Below, one piece after another: positions 25,285 through 37,137 of a DNA stretch of 64,000 nucleotides (within the stretch, counting starts at the first letter, position 1; every line of letters starts with the position of its first letter). The DNA is taken from contig JAIXMO010000002.1 of the NCBI GenBank assembly GCA_025677825.1, forward strand, positions 620,001-684,000, read 5' to 3'. This stretch comes from Helicostylum pulchrum (lineage: Eukaryota > Mucoromycota > Mucoromycetes > Mucorales > Mucoraceae). The translations under genes were made by a program, and so were the position numbers. The notes under the pieces were generated by a model. That model did not search any database. It had not been told where the DNA came from and saw only the letters and a list, made by a program, of their open reading frames with translations.

Positions 25285-26880
25285 GTATCAAGTTTAAAAG
25301 TTAAACAAACAAAAAAGTCTACTTACGGAGGGTTCAAGAATAATAGGCTTGATACCGAAGAAAGGAAGAGTAGCAGAACCAGCCTTGGTAGGAGTACACC
25401 CAGGAAGAGGACTGATAATAATAGAACCAGTCTCTGTTTGCCAGTAGGTATCAACAACAGCGCATTGACCCTTACCAACATTTTCATTGTACCAGTTCCA
25501 AGCTTCAGGGTTAATAGGTTCACCGACGGAACCAATAACGCGCAAACTAGAAAGATCAATGTTATCCAACCATTTATCACCTAAACGTTGAAGTGCACGA
25601 ATAGCTGTAGGGGCGGTATAAAATTGAGTGACCTTGTGCTTTTCAATCAATTGCCAGAAACGGCTAGGATCGGGGTAAGTAGGTGTAGATTCAAATAAAA
25701 CGGTGGTAACACCGAGAGTAAGAGGACCGTAGGTAATGTAAGTGTGACCAGTAACCCTATTAAAATAAAATGTCAGAAACCCACCAATACAGTATTATTA
25801 TTTTTTTAAAAAAACTTTACCATCCAACATCAGCCATACAAGCATAAACATCACCGGGATGAACATCAAAGATATATTTGACAGTTGCAGCAGCACCTAA
25901 AATATAACCACCAGTGGTATGAACAACACCCTTGGGAGTACCAGTAGAACCAGAAGTATAAAGTAAAAAGAGAGGGTCTTCAGCACTCATACGTTCATAA
26001 GGACAAACAGAGCGAGCCTTTTCCATCTCGCTATGCCACCAAAGATCACGGTTCTCCATCATGGGGACTTCAGAACCGGTACGCTTATACACAATAACAT
26101 GTTCAACTTGATGAGCAGACTCCTTACTTAAAGCATCATCGACAATTCTCTTTGTAGCAATGTTCTTGCCACCACGTCTACCTTCGTCGGAAGTAATGAC
26201 AACGTGAGCACCACAATCTGCAACACGATCAAGAAGTGAATCGGCAGAGAAACCAGCGAAAACAACAGAGTGACAGGCACCAATACGAGCACAGGCCAAC
26301 ATGGCAATTAAAGTTTCGGGAATCATGGGCATATAAATAGCAACATTATCCCCCTTGCGAACACCAAGGCTCTTGAGAACATTACCCATACGTGAAACCT
26401 CACGCAAAAGCTCTCCGTAACTAATACGACGTACATCAGATGGCTCATCTCCTTCGTGGATAATAGCAATGTTATCGGGGTTTGTATAGGCATGGCGATC
26501 AACGGCGTTATAACAAGCGTTTAATTCACCACCTACAAACCAAGCAACATCTCCGTTTTCAAAGGAACCGTGACTGACGGCTTCAAAAGGTTTATCCCAA
26601 CTTAAAAGTTCACGGGCAAGCTATTCGTTTTTTTAAAATGAAAAAAAAAAAAAAAATTAATACGAAAAACTACAAGTAAAAAAAAAACCACACATACGTT
26701 TCCAAAGAATTTGTTAGGTTCTTCAACACTTTCTGTCCACATGGCGCGATATTGTTCCATAGAATTGACATGAGGAGTAGGACATTGTTTAGAATCGAGA
26801 AGACGACTAGGTACTGGGTGTGTGATAATTTCAGGAACTTGAATTTGTTCCTCAGTAAGGTTCTCGGTAGAATGAGGCAT
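24655..26880 (-). CDS. ACS1: Acetyl-CoA synthetase (AMP-forming)
   Basis: Exons 26880-26698, 26620-25821, 25756-25327 and 25251-24655 encode 669 residues, the normal length. The enzyme converts acetate, ATP and CoA to acetyl-CoA through acetyl-AMP, feeding lipid synthesis, the glyoxylate route and histone acetylation. All adenylation motifs are present: the P-loop-like [20 protein letters not shown], the YYTGDGA and [14 protein letters not shown] hinge region, and the C-terminal SGKIVRR with the catalytic Lys that is a regulatory acetylation site in homologues. The last residues (VSQVHKK) do not form a classical SKL peroxisome signal, so a cytosolic or nuclear location is likely. The third intron ends in a (TA)n microsatellite directly before its acceptor. 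Confidence 0.97.
25252..25280. repeat. (TA)n microsatellite at the 3' end of the third ACS intron
   Basis: About 13 TA dinucleotides fill the 3' end of the 75-bp intron up to its acceptor (TATATAG on the minus strand). There is no conventional pyrimidine tract, so length changes here could affect splicing. Confidence 0.85.
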
Positions 26881-27915
26881 ATTTTTTTTTTGTTTAGATA
26901 AAATAAAAGAGAGAGAGAGAGAGGGGAGTATTACGATGAAGATTTAAAAGATTATTTAGATATTATTTATATGACTCTTTTTTTAATTCTATACCCGAAA
27001 AAAAAAAATTGTTTCCCGATTTACAAAGAGGTATATTTGAACCAACCACTTCCTATACGTCACAAAGTCAGTTATGTTATATTTGACAGGTTTAATTGTT
27101 CAAAAACCTTTTTCCATGTTAGAGTTAAAATTCCAGCTCAATTTTTTTTTTTACCCCAAAATAATATCTTCTATTTTGGGGGTCAAAATCTAATTCATTC
27201 GTGTAACCAAAACTGTATAAACATGTCAAAAATCAAACAAGTAGAACCGGGATTTTAATAATCAAGCAAAATAGAAAAACAGTATTCCTTGTCAGTTACT
27301 GAGACCTTGGAGAGTTTTCTTAATATGGATACTCGCCCGCGGCCATCTATTTTCGCTGCAGATGAAATTATTTTATTTTATTTTTCATCCAAGAGAAAAA
27401 TACGGCTCATAGAAGGTTGAAAATAGCACCCTGTTGTATTAGGTAATATTTTCGTTAACAGTACGAATACCCTTTTCGCTCGATCTTCTTTTATTTCTGA
27501 ATGAGAACCTCCTTATTTCGCCACAGAATAAGAAAAAAAAAATGATGTCAGCATTAAAAATATTTGTCCCGTAATTTAAAAAAAATTAGTCTTACCAAAA
27601 GGGGCTCCCAGGCTGAACAAAGCAGCTGTTGAAACGGTTCACAGTTTCAAGTATTTTCTTGCAGTAGCGTTAAAGACCGTAAAACAAAACTAAAAAAAAA
27701 AGTTGATGTTAGCATAAATGTATTATCTAGATAATTGCTATATCACGCCATACCAATCAATCAGAGTCAATGCCCATTGGGCCCTGGTTAAACAGTCTCA
27801 ATACGTAAATTCTCATGATATATTGTTCTAAGAGAGAGTGGTAAAAGTATAAATGTAAGATTGATTTATTGCAAATGATGGGCCTCAAGCTACATAAAAT
27901 ATATATTTAAATATC
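26881..27915. other. Intergenic region upstream of ACS; short perfect hairpin
   Basis: No gene is supported. A (GA)n run lies at 26910-26922, just upstream of the ACS start. An 11-bp perfect inverted repeat (ACCCCAAAATA / TATTTTGGGGT type) lies at 27152-27182 with an 8-base loop. The right part, 27270-27900, has no recognisable content. Confidence 0.5.
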
Positions 27916-29025
27916 TTACCCTCTCTTATAGATAGCATCAATAACAAATGAAGAATGGTGAATTCTGCAGTTATCCATTACTATAAAAAACTCCTTTTTG
28001 ACGTGCCTATCAAGAGTGTCCATTACCACTTCCATGAACTTCACAATATGATAGGCTGTGGTGCCTTTTTTCAAAGGATTTTTCTTCTCAGGGTATTTTG
28101 CTTTTCTTTTTTTGGTAGCAGAGTTTGCATACTCTTGTTCCAGCTTTTCTGCATCTGCCTTTGTTAAAGGCTCAACTTTTGAAAAAATTGACTGTTCCAA
28201 AATACGCGATGCATCCAACGACACTGATGTTAGCACCTTTTTGTTTGTGGACAGTTACATTGGCTGGTTCTCCCACTTTAGACCAAGCTCGTCCTCTTAT
28301 CATATGCGTATTAAGGCCTGCTTCATCTACAAATACGCAACTCTTTTGAAAGTCGACGCCTATTTCTTTCCATTTACTTACCACCTCATAACGAAGGCGA
28401 AGTGTGCGCTCAACATCTCTTTCTTCGTTGTACAAAGATGCTCTTTTAAGGGAAAAGTACAATCTATTGTTATATGCTTCCACAGAGAAGGGATAGAAAT
28501 ATCTTCTAAGTCTGGAAATTGCTTAAGAACTTCTTTGGCCAATCCAAGTGTTGTGGACTTGTGGCTGTCAAGGTACTGGATCAAAAACAGAGTATGCTAA
28601 GAGAAGTGCTTTTGTTTCGTACTTCTGTTTTTGGCTTTCGGGGTAGAACCAGGCAATACACTACCGTTGCTATCATTGAACTCCTTGAGCAGCCTGTAAG
28701 CACTTTGTCGTAGAATGTTACAACGTACTGCCGCTTTAGGTACAGTAGTGCCTTCGTCCTACATTATCTGTATAAACATACGAACTTGCTCGGACATATA
28801 CTTCTTGTACTTTCTTTTACCGTCATCAATAGATACAGTTTTCAAGTTTTCCGTAAGTGTGTCGATCTCCATGGTTGAGTTCACTTTGGGAATTTCAGTA
28901 ACTGAATCAAAGTCAATTATCTTTTCGATGTCGCCATATTGATAGGCCACATCTTCCATTTGTTCTTCTGACTCATCATCAACAATATAATAGTCGCTTG
29001 GAGGTATAAAATTTATGTAGTCCAT
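27916..29025 (-). pseudogene. Decayed Tc1/IS630-like DDE transposase
   Basis: From an ATG at 29025 the frame runs through an acidic N terminus into a helix-turn-helix (VPKAAVRCNILRQSAYRLL), a second DNA-binding part (STTLGLAKEVLKQF) and a DDE_3 catalytic domain. The first catalytic Asp is in VFVDEAGLN and the second in IVMDNCRIHHS. The third acidic residue and the C terminus are missing. Lesions are a TAG at about 28750, a TAG near 28598, a one-base frameshift in the run at about 28447 and another near 28180. The element is therefore non-autonomous and inactive. Terminal inverted repeats were not found by eye. Confidence 0.85.
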
Positions 29026-31785
29026 GTTAATTTCTAAAAGATTTGGTACCAAAAAAAAATAACTCGTCCCAATTTCTATTTTCAAATTGTACCAAAAAAA
29101 TAATAAGGTGTGCCAAATTTATTTGCATTACCTCCTAAGATTTTAAAAATAGTCTCTGCATTTGGATGGATTTGCTTTATTAAAATTATGTTTAGAGGGG
29201 AAACGTATTAGATCCCCACTTGCTTTCAATTCAGCAATGGGTTTAGATTGGGCCAGTGCAGCAGTTAAGACATTGTGATTACGTTACGAGTCAAACGGGA
29301 CTATGGCCTGGTCGTTTTACACGATTAACAATGAAACGACAAGTCAAAACATTGTGATTACGATACGGTTCAGGGAGGACAATGGCCTGGGCGTTTTATA
29401 AGATTAACAATGCAGTTAACAAGTCAAAACATTGTGGTTCCGATACAACTCAGGCGGGAGCATGGCTCGGTCGTTTTATACGATTAACAATGAATTAAAT
29501 ATGAATTAAAAATGAAAAAATAAATAACACTACTTATAAACGTGTGAAAAGGATAAAATCCTGTACGATATCTCATGTGGCTTTATAATATTTTTACCTC
29601 AGCCAACAGGGTGGTGAAATAAGGGCGTGCTTACATGATCATGATGTTACACGCGTACCTTACTGCCCGGGCTTCTATACAGATAAAAAAAATAAAACAT
29701 AAGATAAACGATATAGTTCGTTACACTAACTAAAAAATCTGCACGCTCTTTTTTGTCGTTGTTGAAAACATATACCAAAAAACCTTATCTTTTTCTTCGC
29801 AAAAAAAAACATATATCACTCTTTTAAAACATGTGTCTCGGTTTTTAACTGATCTGTAATGACCTCAGGACCAATTATTATATCTAACCGCTTAAAAATT
29901 TTACATTGAAATCGCAGTTTATAATAAATTACTCTAAAAAAAAAAAGTGACAGTTCATATCTGGGAAATCAATAAACCCAAAAAGTCTTAGTAAAATGAT
30001 GAAAGAGTCCTCCCTCCTACTTATAAATTCCAGAAAAAAAAAAAAGGAGGGCTCCTCATCATCTGAAGCATCAATATGATTTTCCCGATAGTCTCGGACA
30101 GAAACATAACAAGTTAGCAATACCGCTAAGTGATACTAACTTTTCATCAACGGAGTGAAAAAAAAAGTGCTACGTACATATGTTCTATCGTAGTACCTAG
30201 TACGACCATCTTTTAATACTGTAAAGATATTAAACATTAGGCCTATACTTATATAAAAAAAATGACAATACGGAATTATAAAAATAACGCTATTGAGTAA
30301 TGAAGACGTAAGTACACTAAAAAAAAAAGCTATACTATGGGCTGTTTAAAAGATTCAAATCTTTCAAAGGAAGATACGGAAGCTCCAAAATCCTGGCTTT
30401 TTGTTTCTAAGGATGCACCGACGCTTGTACTCATTTCACAATTTATCGAGTAACAGAGATGATTGCATAATTATAGACTCAGCAGCATTTAAGCCAGCAA
30501 TAGGGATTCTCTGGAATAGGAGCCCGGATCATTCTTCATTCTTCAGACTTTGATATATGGTTTATCTCTTTAATCTTTACCTTCCCCCTTTTTTTTTCTA
30601 TCGTTCCATTATTAAATGAGTTAGCATTATAGTAAGAAATTTTTTTTTTCCTAAACGCGTAGTTATTTTTCGAGATATTAAAGCTATAAGGAGCAGAAGT
30701 TGTAGCGCATAAAAGTTAGGTTCAGGTTGAAACGATGTTACGATACAACTTTTGCAATGTAACTACCCTCTTGGTATTGCATACCTCAATTATTTTAAGC
30801 GGTTACGTTTTTATCATTAAGACATAGTAATATTATTACACGAGACTCGTTTTAAACCGGATTAGTCGAAATATATCTCTGGCAACGGATAAAGAATAAA
30901 CGATAGTTGAATCCCTTCCTTTTTAAGTAGCTAGTATATTTTTTAAAAATATCGATTTATCTTGCTCCGTGTAGCACATAAATTGTTTCGCTATCACTGG
31001 ATAAATTGTAAGAATTATCCGGCTTATCAGATAACTTAGATTATCAAACTAACCAACGTAATTAATAGGGGGGGGGGGGGTTTGTAATTCGAGGTAGTAT
31101 TGTGTTGTCATATAAACTCTTAATTAGAATGCTTGGCACTCTTTTTTATCTATTTATTTACGTCTCAATGTTTCAAGGGAAACGTCAAAAAATAATATAT
31201 GTAGTCTATTGTAAATGTATAAACAGTACCCATGGTTTTACTAACTTGTATAATTAGTGACTTAAAGAAGTTTCTTTATCACGAAAATTCTGCTTAGTAA
31301 TAGACCTTCACAAGTGTATATTAACGGATAAGAGTCTATTGTGAGAAGTGCTTAAATACTACTTACGAATATACTTAGCAGAAATCCGCTTATTATTCGC
31401 TGGTTCATGTGAAAATGCAAATACGACAAAAGTACTCAGTTATGCTTTTAACTAGCTTGAAAGTTTAGGCAAAAATATATATCATGTGTGTTGGAGTGCC
31501 TTAAAACTTCATCGACATACATGGAAAACTACCCCAGGTTTTCATTTATTTACGGACTAGACAAGTTGTTGCCGTATTTACGGAAATACGATTTTTAAAC
31601 TGTCATGCTAGGTCTAGTAATGGTTTAAACGGAGCGTCAAATCACTGTATGATGCTATCGTTATAAAGCAAACTTTATTAACAATTAATGAATCATTATA
31701 TAAGAAAAGTAACTTTAGATTACAGAAAAAAAAAATATGGGGGAGGGGAGGGGAAACGGCATATCATCTCTACTATTTTGGCTAC
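29026..31785. other. Gene-poor region containing a minisatellite
   Basis: About 2.8 kb between the transposase remnant and the 3' end of the RhoGEF gene. Besides the 80-bp repeat array at 29262-29500 it contains a run of twelve G at about 31069-31080 and a 38-codon ATG frame at 30337-30453 that I regard as chance. No RNA gene is recognised. Confidence 0.5.
29262..29500. repeat. Minisatellite, three tandem copies of about 80 bp
   Basis: Units start at about 29262, 29341 and 29421. Each contains ACATTGTG, a GGCCTGG/GGCTCGG block and CGTTTTA followed by GATTAACAATG. Units 2 and 3 are exactly 80 bp apart; unit 1 is about 79 bp. Copies differ at perhaps a fifth of positions, so the array is old. 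It abuts the transposase remnant. Confidence 0.85.
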
Positions 31786-34700
31786 TTATTTGTATTGCTG
31801 AAGAGCACTATAATGTTGAATTTGGTTCATCCATTGGCGCTTATGAGAGGCCGAGGAGGTCCTTACAGCAATAACTTGAGAACCATATACAATTTGAAAT
31901 GATAAATCATCTATAGTTAAACAAAAAACATAAGTAAAATGGTCCCTTTTGTGTGTATGCATTCTTTTTTACCTGTGTTACTAGTAAACGAAGACTTTAA
32001 AGCCATTGTTTGTTGCTGACGAACACTGACTTTATCAATAGGCATCGGCTATAGATGATATATATTATTAGTAAATGTCCCATATTAAATTTTTTTAAAA
32101 ATGCTATATATATATTACCTCACGGTAGAGACTATATAGGTAACCCTTTTGACTTAAACTTTTGAGAGGTTCAGCAAGAATTAATACATCGTTAAACAAG
32201 AAACCATGTAATTTACGACCACTTTTGGATTTAAACAGTGCGCCATCCATAACAAACTCTCTGCCGGGAATATTTAACCTCTATGTCAAACTTATCAGTA
32301 ATCAGTTTTTTTTCAAGGAGTTAAACTTACATCAGTTGATTCCATATCTAAAATTCTAGATAATTCTGACATTTTTTGAATATTTTCAAATCTTCTAGTC
32401 TCTTCATTTACATCCTCTAAAACCTTTTGGGCTATAGACAATCCAGATCGAACAAGTGCATAGTCAGGATGTTTTTTTGGTGTATTATTCAAAATCTATT
32501 TATAACGTAATTTAGATTATATTCGGCATAGAAATATTCTATATCAAGTACCTGGCGAAGTAAAAGTGGGTATCTTGTAATACGCTGCACAGGCTCAAGT
32601 AAAAAATGCGAAAGGTCTAAGGAACGACATTCTACTCTGGTCTGTGCAGTCTTTTTTTTTTGGGAAGAAAAATAAATAAGTTTACAGATTTACATGTAAC
32701 TACAATATATGTGTTACCTTCAAAAACACTTCGAACCATTGGTCATCCTCTCTCTTTTTTTGTAGGAACTTTGTGGCATAGGATTGGTTTCTACAATAGG
32801 TAGAGTAACATTGTAAACCGTCCGCCTAAAAAAATCATATGTTATTAGTATTTACGTAGATAAGTAATCAGACTACACTTACATGTCGTAAAAAAACATC
32901 ACCGATTTTATCTACTACGTTGGCTTTTTCGTTTTGTCGGGTTTCCATGTCACTCAAAAGCGCTGTATTACATATAAGTAAATCATCGATGTTAGAAAAG
33001 ACAACATCACGTTCGTCCTGTGATAAATATTTTGCAGAATCTGCATAAAAAATCTAAGTATAAAAAAATAATAATTAATTAAACTGATTGTTCATGTATT
33101 ACAAGCGTACAAAAAGTTCTTACGTTGATAATCATTTGAAGGTCGTTGAGATAACTTCTTTCTGTTGCAATCAGTTCAAAAATAGCCTCTTGTCTTTTGC
33201 GTTCCTCAGGTAATATAGCTTCTAATTCTATAGGATCCATTGTACTAGCCCATGTTAGAAGTTCGAGATTCTCAGACACACTTCCAGAGCGTGGAAAGAT
33301 AAGTTGAGGTGTACTAATATGACTATTGTTAGCCGTGCTGACGGAACTAGCCGCTCTACGCCGTTTGGACAGTTGGGCTTTATCCACTCCTAAATTAGCT
33401 TTTTTCATTATAGGTGTATTGGGTGCTGATAATCCTCGGGGAAAATCATGATCAGTAACTGTTAATAAGATACCTCCAGGGTGATGCTTATTTTGATGCG
33501 ATGAGCCTCCACCAATTGGAATAGACATGGATGTCGATGAAGGTGAAATATGATAATTGGTCGAAGCTATAAAAAGAAGATCGTATGGTTAAGTTAGTTA
33601 CAAGCATATACTTGAGTTACTTCAACGAAAAAAAATGCTACCTGAGTCGATTTTTTCTACATAAGTCTTTGGGAAATACCCGCTTTCCTCGGTATCTTCG
33701 TTTGTACCGTACCACCAATCACTATTTTCATCTTGAAATGGCTGTACGACAATGACCTCGTTTTCAGTAAATTCTAAATCATCAGGTCGGTTCTTGGTAA
33801 ACGCATATAATGTTTTTACACGGAAGGCTAGTAATTGATATAAGGTTAGGGTCTTTTTTTTTTAAAAAAAAAAGTAACTGTGTTTGAAGTTTTTACCTTC
33901 TTCAATTACTTCAACATAAGTTCTAGGGAAGAACCCAACTTGATTTGTTGATAGTGAAGTACCATACCACCAGTCGCTTCCTTTATCCTTTGAAGGATGA
34001 GCTTTAAGAGTTTCGTTGGCTGAAAACGATAAATCGTCTTCCCGAACTCCTTGATACTCGTATAATGTTTTAACACGGTAGACTATGATTTGAAAAAAAA
34101 AAATATAGTTAGAATCGCTTTCTTTTTTTTAAAAAAAGAAAGAAATATATCTTACTAATACTAAAGTTAACTTCATCTTCAACATCGATGCCATAACCAC
34201 TTGTGCCTGCAGTGGTACTGTTTTGGATAGAGAGATGCGTGCTAGTAGGCGAAGAAGAATATACTTCTTTAGATGCCGCAACGGCGGCCGCGGCTTCAGC
34301 TTCTTCAGCACAAGTAGCAGCCAATTCTTGGGCCTCTTGCTGACGTTTTCTTATTTCTTCCTGCTTTTTTTCCTCTTGTAATTTCATTTCAGCTTCATGC
34401 AAGGCTTGTTCTTCTCTTCTCTTTTCCATTTCTATTCTCTCCTCTTCAGCCTTCTTTCGAGCCTTGGCTTCCTCTTCTAAACGTCTTCTTTCGTCTTCTT
34501 CATGGCGACGTTGCTCCTCAATCCTAGCATCTTCTTCATCAAGACGTTGACGGACTCTGGCAGCTTCCTCTTCCTTTTCCCGAATTAGTCTTTCTTCCTC
34601 TAAACGTTTTTGATTTTCAGCTTCCTCCCATAATTTACGTCGGTTGTTCTCTTCTCGCCTAGCAGCTTCGATCTCCTTTTCACGACGCTCAATTTCCATA

Positions 34701-36226
34701 ATCCGAAGACGTTTTTCCTGAGCAGCTTGTTCTGCGGCTTTACGAGCTTTCTTTTGACGAATTTCTTCAGCGATACATTCTTCTTCATCACGCTTCTGGC
34801 GTTCCTCTGCTTCTTTTTTCTTTCTTTCCTCACGCTCCAATCTTAATCTTTCTAGTTCAACCTCTCTCAATATACGCTGTTGTGCGGCATATTCATCTTG
34901 TGCCTTTTTTATCTTTATCGCGCGTTCCTCTTCTTCCTTTTGTTTTGTTTTCTTTTCAGCGAGCATTTCAGCTTCAGCAGCGGCACTAGCTTCGGCAGCA
35001 ACCTTTCTCTTCTTTTCGTCAGCAGCAGCAGCTTCTTTTCTCAAGGTATTTCTTTTTTCACGCATAACATCCAATCGAGCGCGAGCACTTATCTCTGCCT
35101 GTCTCATTTTTTCTTGTGCGGCTCTTTCTTCCTCGCTAATATTATTTTCTTCTATAGGACGTGATTTATCTTCAAACGTCTGTGATTTACTGTTATTTTT
35201 TGAAAAAAGTAGTTTACGTTGTTCAATTCGTTTATGAGCTTCTGCTTTGATATCAGCTTCTGATCGAGGAGTGCCTGGTCTCTGAGAAGTAGGTATTGGA
35301 GGGGGTGAATGAGAATAAGGAGATGCTGATTTAGTGTATAATGGTGGTGGTGGAGGAGGTGGTAACTTTTTATTTACATCATATGATCTTTTTTCAGAAG
35401 TGGTGATTAAAGAACTATCCAACATATCAATGAAACGAGCCAGTTCATCGTCAACATATAAACCTTGCTCAAACATTTGTCTATCTTTTAATTGTTTATT
35501 TCCTAAATCTATTTCGTTATCGACACTTGTTAAATCGTTTTCTACAATTGAATCAACTTCTTTTTGAATTTGTCTAACTCCCTCAATAAGTCGATTAATC
35601 TCAGTAGTCTTAGTACCATCATCATCCGTACGATCACCATATAATGAAGTTGTCGAACTGTTACTTTTGCCGAGACGAGCAGCAACCATTGCCTGTGCCT
35701 TTGCACGAATGCGCTCAGACTCTGTCATACCAGGCTGATCACAATTGATATAAGGTACTGAATAGGCCGCTCGTTTCACCTGATTTGCTTTCACTCTAGC
35801 CTTATGTAATTTTTCCATTTCTTGATCCAACTCCTCTTGTAAGTTTTTTATACTAGTTCCAACTAGATAATCGATTTCTTTTAATAAAACATGCCTTTGA
35901 TCCGCGATATCTTCTAATTGACGTAAATTTAGCTGATAACGAGCCCACCATTGTGCAGGACTTAAAGTTGAACGACCTGTAGATGCAGCCATCTGCTGTC
36001 TATCGTACATTTCCTGTGTTAAGGAAATGATACGACGTTTCATTTCTCCCACGTTGGCATTAGCATCGCGTTGGTGATCAACGTAACTGAGTGAATCCTC
36101 GCCAAAAGCGTCTAGTAAAATCTTTTGTTCTCGGATCGATTTTTTCAATTCATCAATACTGGTACTTTGGTTGAATAGTTCGTTTGTTCCACCCCAAGGA
36201 TTCCTCGAGGAATTACTGTTGTACAT
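31786..36226 (-). CDS. Intersectin-like RhoGEF: coiled coil, two SH3 domains, DH and PH
   Basis: Eleven exons (36226-34156, 34082-33897, 33827-33642, 33566-33124, 33053-32883, 32825-32718, 32650-32552, 32495-32331, 32280-32119, 32048-31973, 31910-31786) encode 1263 residues. The first ~690 contain coiled coils (WWARYQLNLRQLEDIADQR; ESERIRAKAQAMVAARLG), a polyproline run (eight Pro) and a very long charged Glu/Arg/Lys helix. Two SH3 domains follow (VKTLYEYQG...DWWYG...GFFPRTYVEVI and VKTLYAFTK...DWWYG...GYFPKTYVEKI), each on its own exon of identical length (186 nt). The DH domain holds the signature PVQRITRYPLLLRQ, and a PH domain ends the protein. Such proteins activate Rho/Cdc42 GTPases at endocytic actin sites. 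The EH domains of intersectin and Pan1 are absent from this model. Identity of domains is secure; orthology is inferred. Confidence 0.9.
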
Positions 36227-36249
36227 GAGCTGTCTATTTAAAAAGAGAT

Positions 36250-37137
36250 GGTAGGGTTGAAATCAATGAGAGATGAAAGCAATAATAATATTCCTTTGAA
36301 TAGGTTTTGGAAAATCTGGGATTCTGGGGTTGAATTTGAGACAAATCTCGTTTTCTGTTCTCCTGTGGATCTTGATGTTACACTCATTCCTGGATATAAC
36401 TTGTCTTCACTTTACGTTATTAAAATACCGTAAGTATATTTAATTACTTTTAAAATATTGTATAGTTATAAATACCTTGTTAATAGTGACTTAATTTTAT
36501 TTTTAAACGTAAGAAGTATTTGTTTAAAAGAAAAGATTGTATGTAGAAAAAAGGTTTAAGGGATGAAGGATGTAGGTACGCAAAGGATATTGTTCTATTT
36601 AATCGATCCGTTTGCCATGCAGACATATTAAAAAAACCTAACTCTGACCTTTTTTTTTTTTAATATTGGGTGCCTTTGTTGCTTTCGAAACGTCTCGAAT
36701 TGTTGCATTGTTTTTACGGCCTTCTAAATTGCAAAGTGCGTCTACTAATTCACCGCATAAAAGACTGAGCTTCTTTTTAATTCTGAGTAGATTGGTAACT
36801 CGTTCATACAATTTACAGGTCAAAATATTTACCACTTTTTTTGAGCCAAAATTCTACCTGCATCAAATTCACGGTTATCTAACTCTTGTACTTATACACT
36901 AGTTTCTTAGTCACCGTACATGATGACGTGTTGTATTGGAGCAGCGCTTATATACTTTGGTAATAACGAAGGGTGTACTTTCACGGTACCATATTTAATA
37001 CGAGGAGGAATAAAATAACCGAAGGGGACGACTATATCGAAATCGTAAGGCTTATCAGTATGTAAATTCCACCTCGTTAAATCCTTTACAGAGTGAGGTG
37101 TGTGAAAGATTTCTAATTGATTGGATTCTGCAACTGT
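36250..37137 (-). pseudogene. Decayed mitochondrial methionyl-tRNA formyltransferase
   Basis: Translation of the minus strand recovers the formyltransferase core: TVAESNQLEIFHTP, FDIVVPFGYFIPPRIKYG, VKVHPSLLPKY then SAAPIQHVIMYGD, further on EFDAGRILAQ, LLCGELVDAL and WQTDRLNRT. The HPSLLP...APIQ signature is diagnostic of Fmt-type enzymes, which formylate initiator Met-tRNA in mitochondria. The frame is broken by TAA codons at 36907-36909 and 36892-36894, a frameshift in the T-run near 36834-36840 and further stops toward 36500. The C-terminal end fades into the 5' side of the RhoGEF gene. No start codon is identifiable above 37137. A functional copy is presumably elsewhere. Confidence 0.8.

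Noticed and set aside
26971..27258. 95-codon ATG frame upstream of ACS
   Set aside because: Low-complexity Phe/Lys/Asn translation from AT-rich DNA, no domain, no splice or promoter support.
28058..28600. 180-codon plus-strand frame over the transposase region
   Set aside because: The minus strand carries recognisable helix-turn-helix and DDE motifs, so the plus frame is antisense.
30337..30453. 38-codon frame beginning MGCLKDSNLSKED
   Set aside because: Too short, no family, no neighbouring exon that would extend it.
36248..36433. Plus-strand 61-codon frame
   Set aside because: It is antisense to the fading end of the formyltransferase pseudogene, whose minus-strand reading is better supported.
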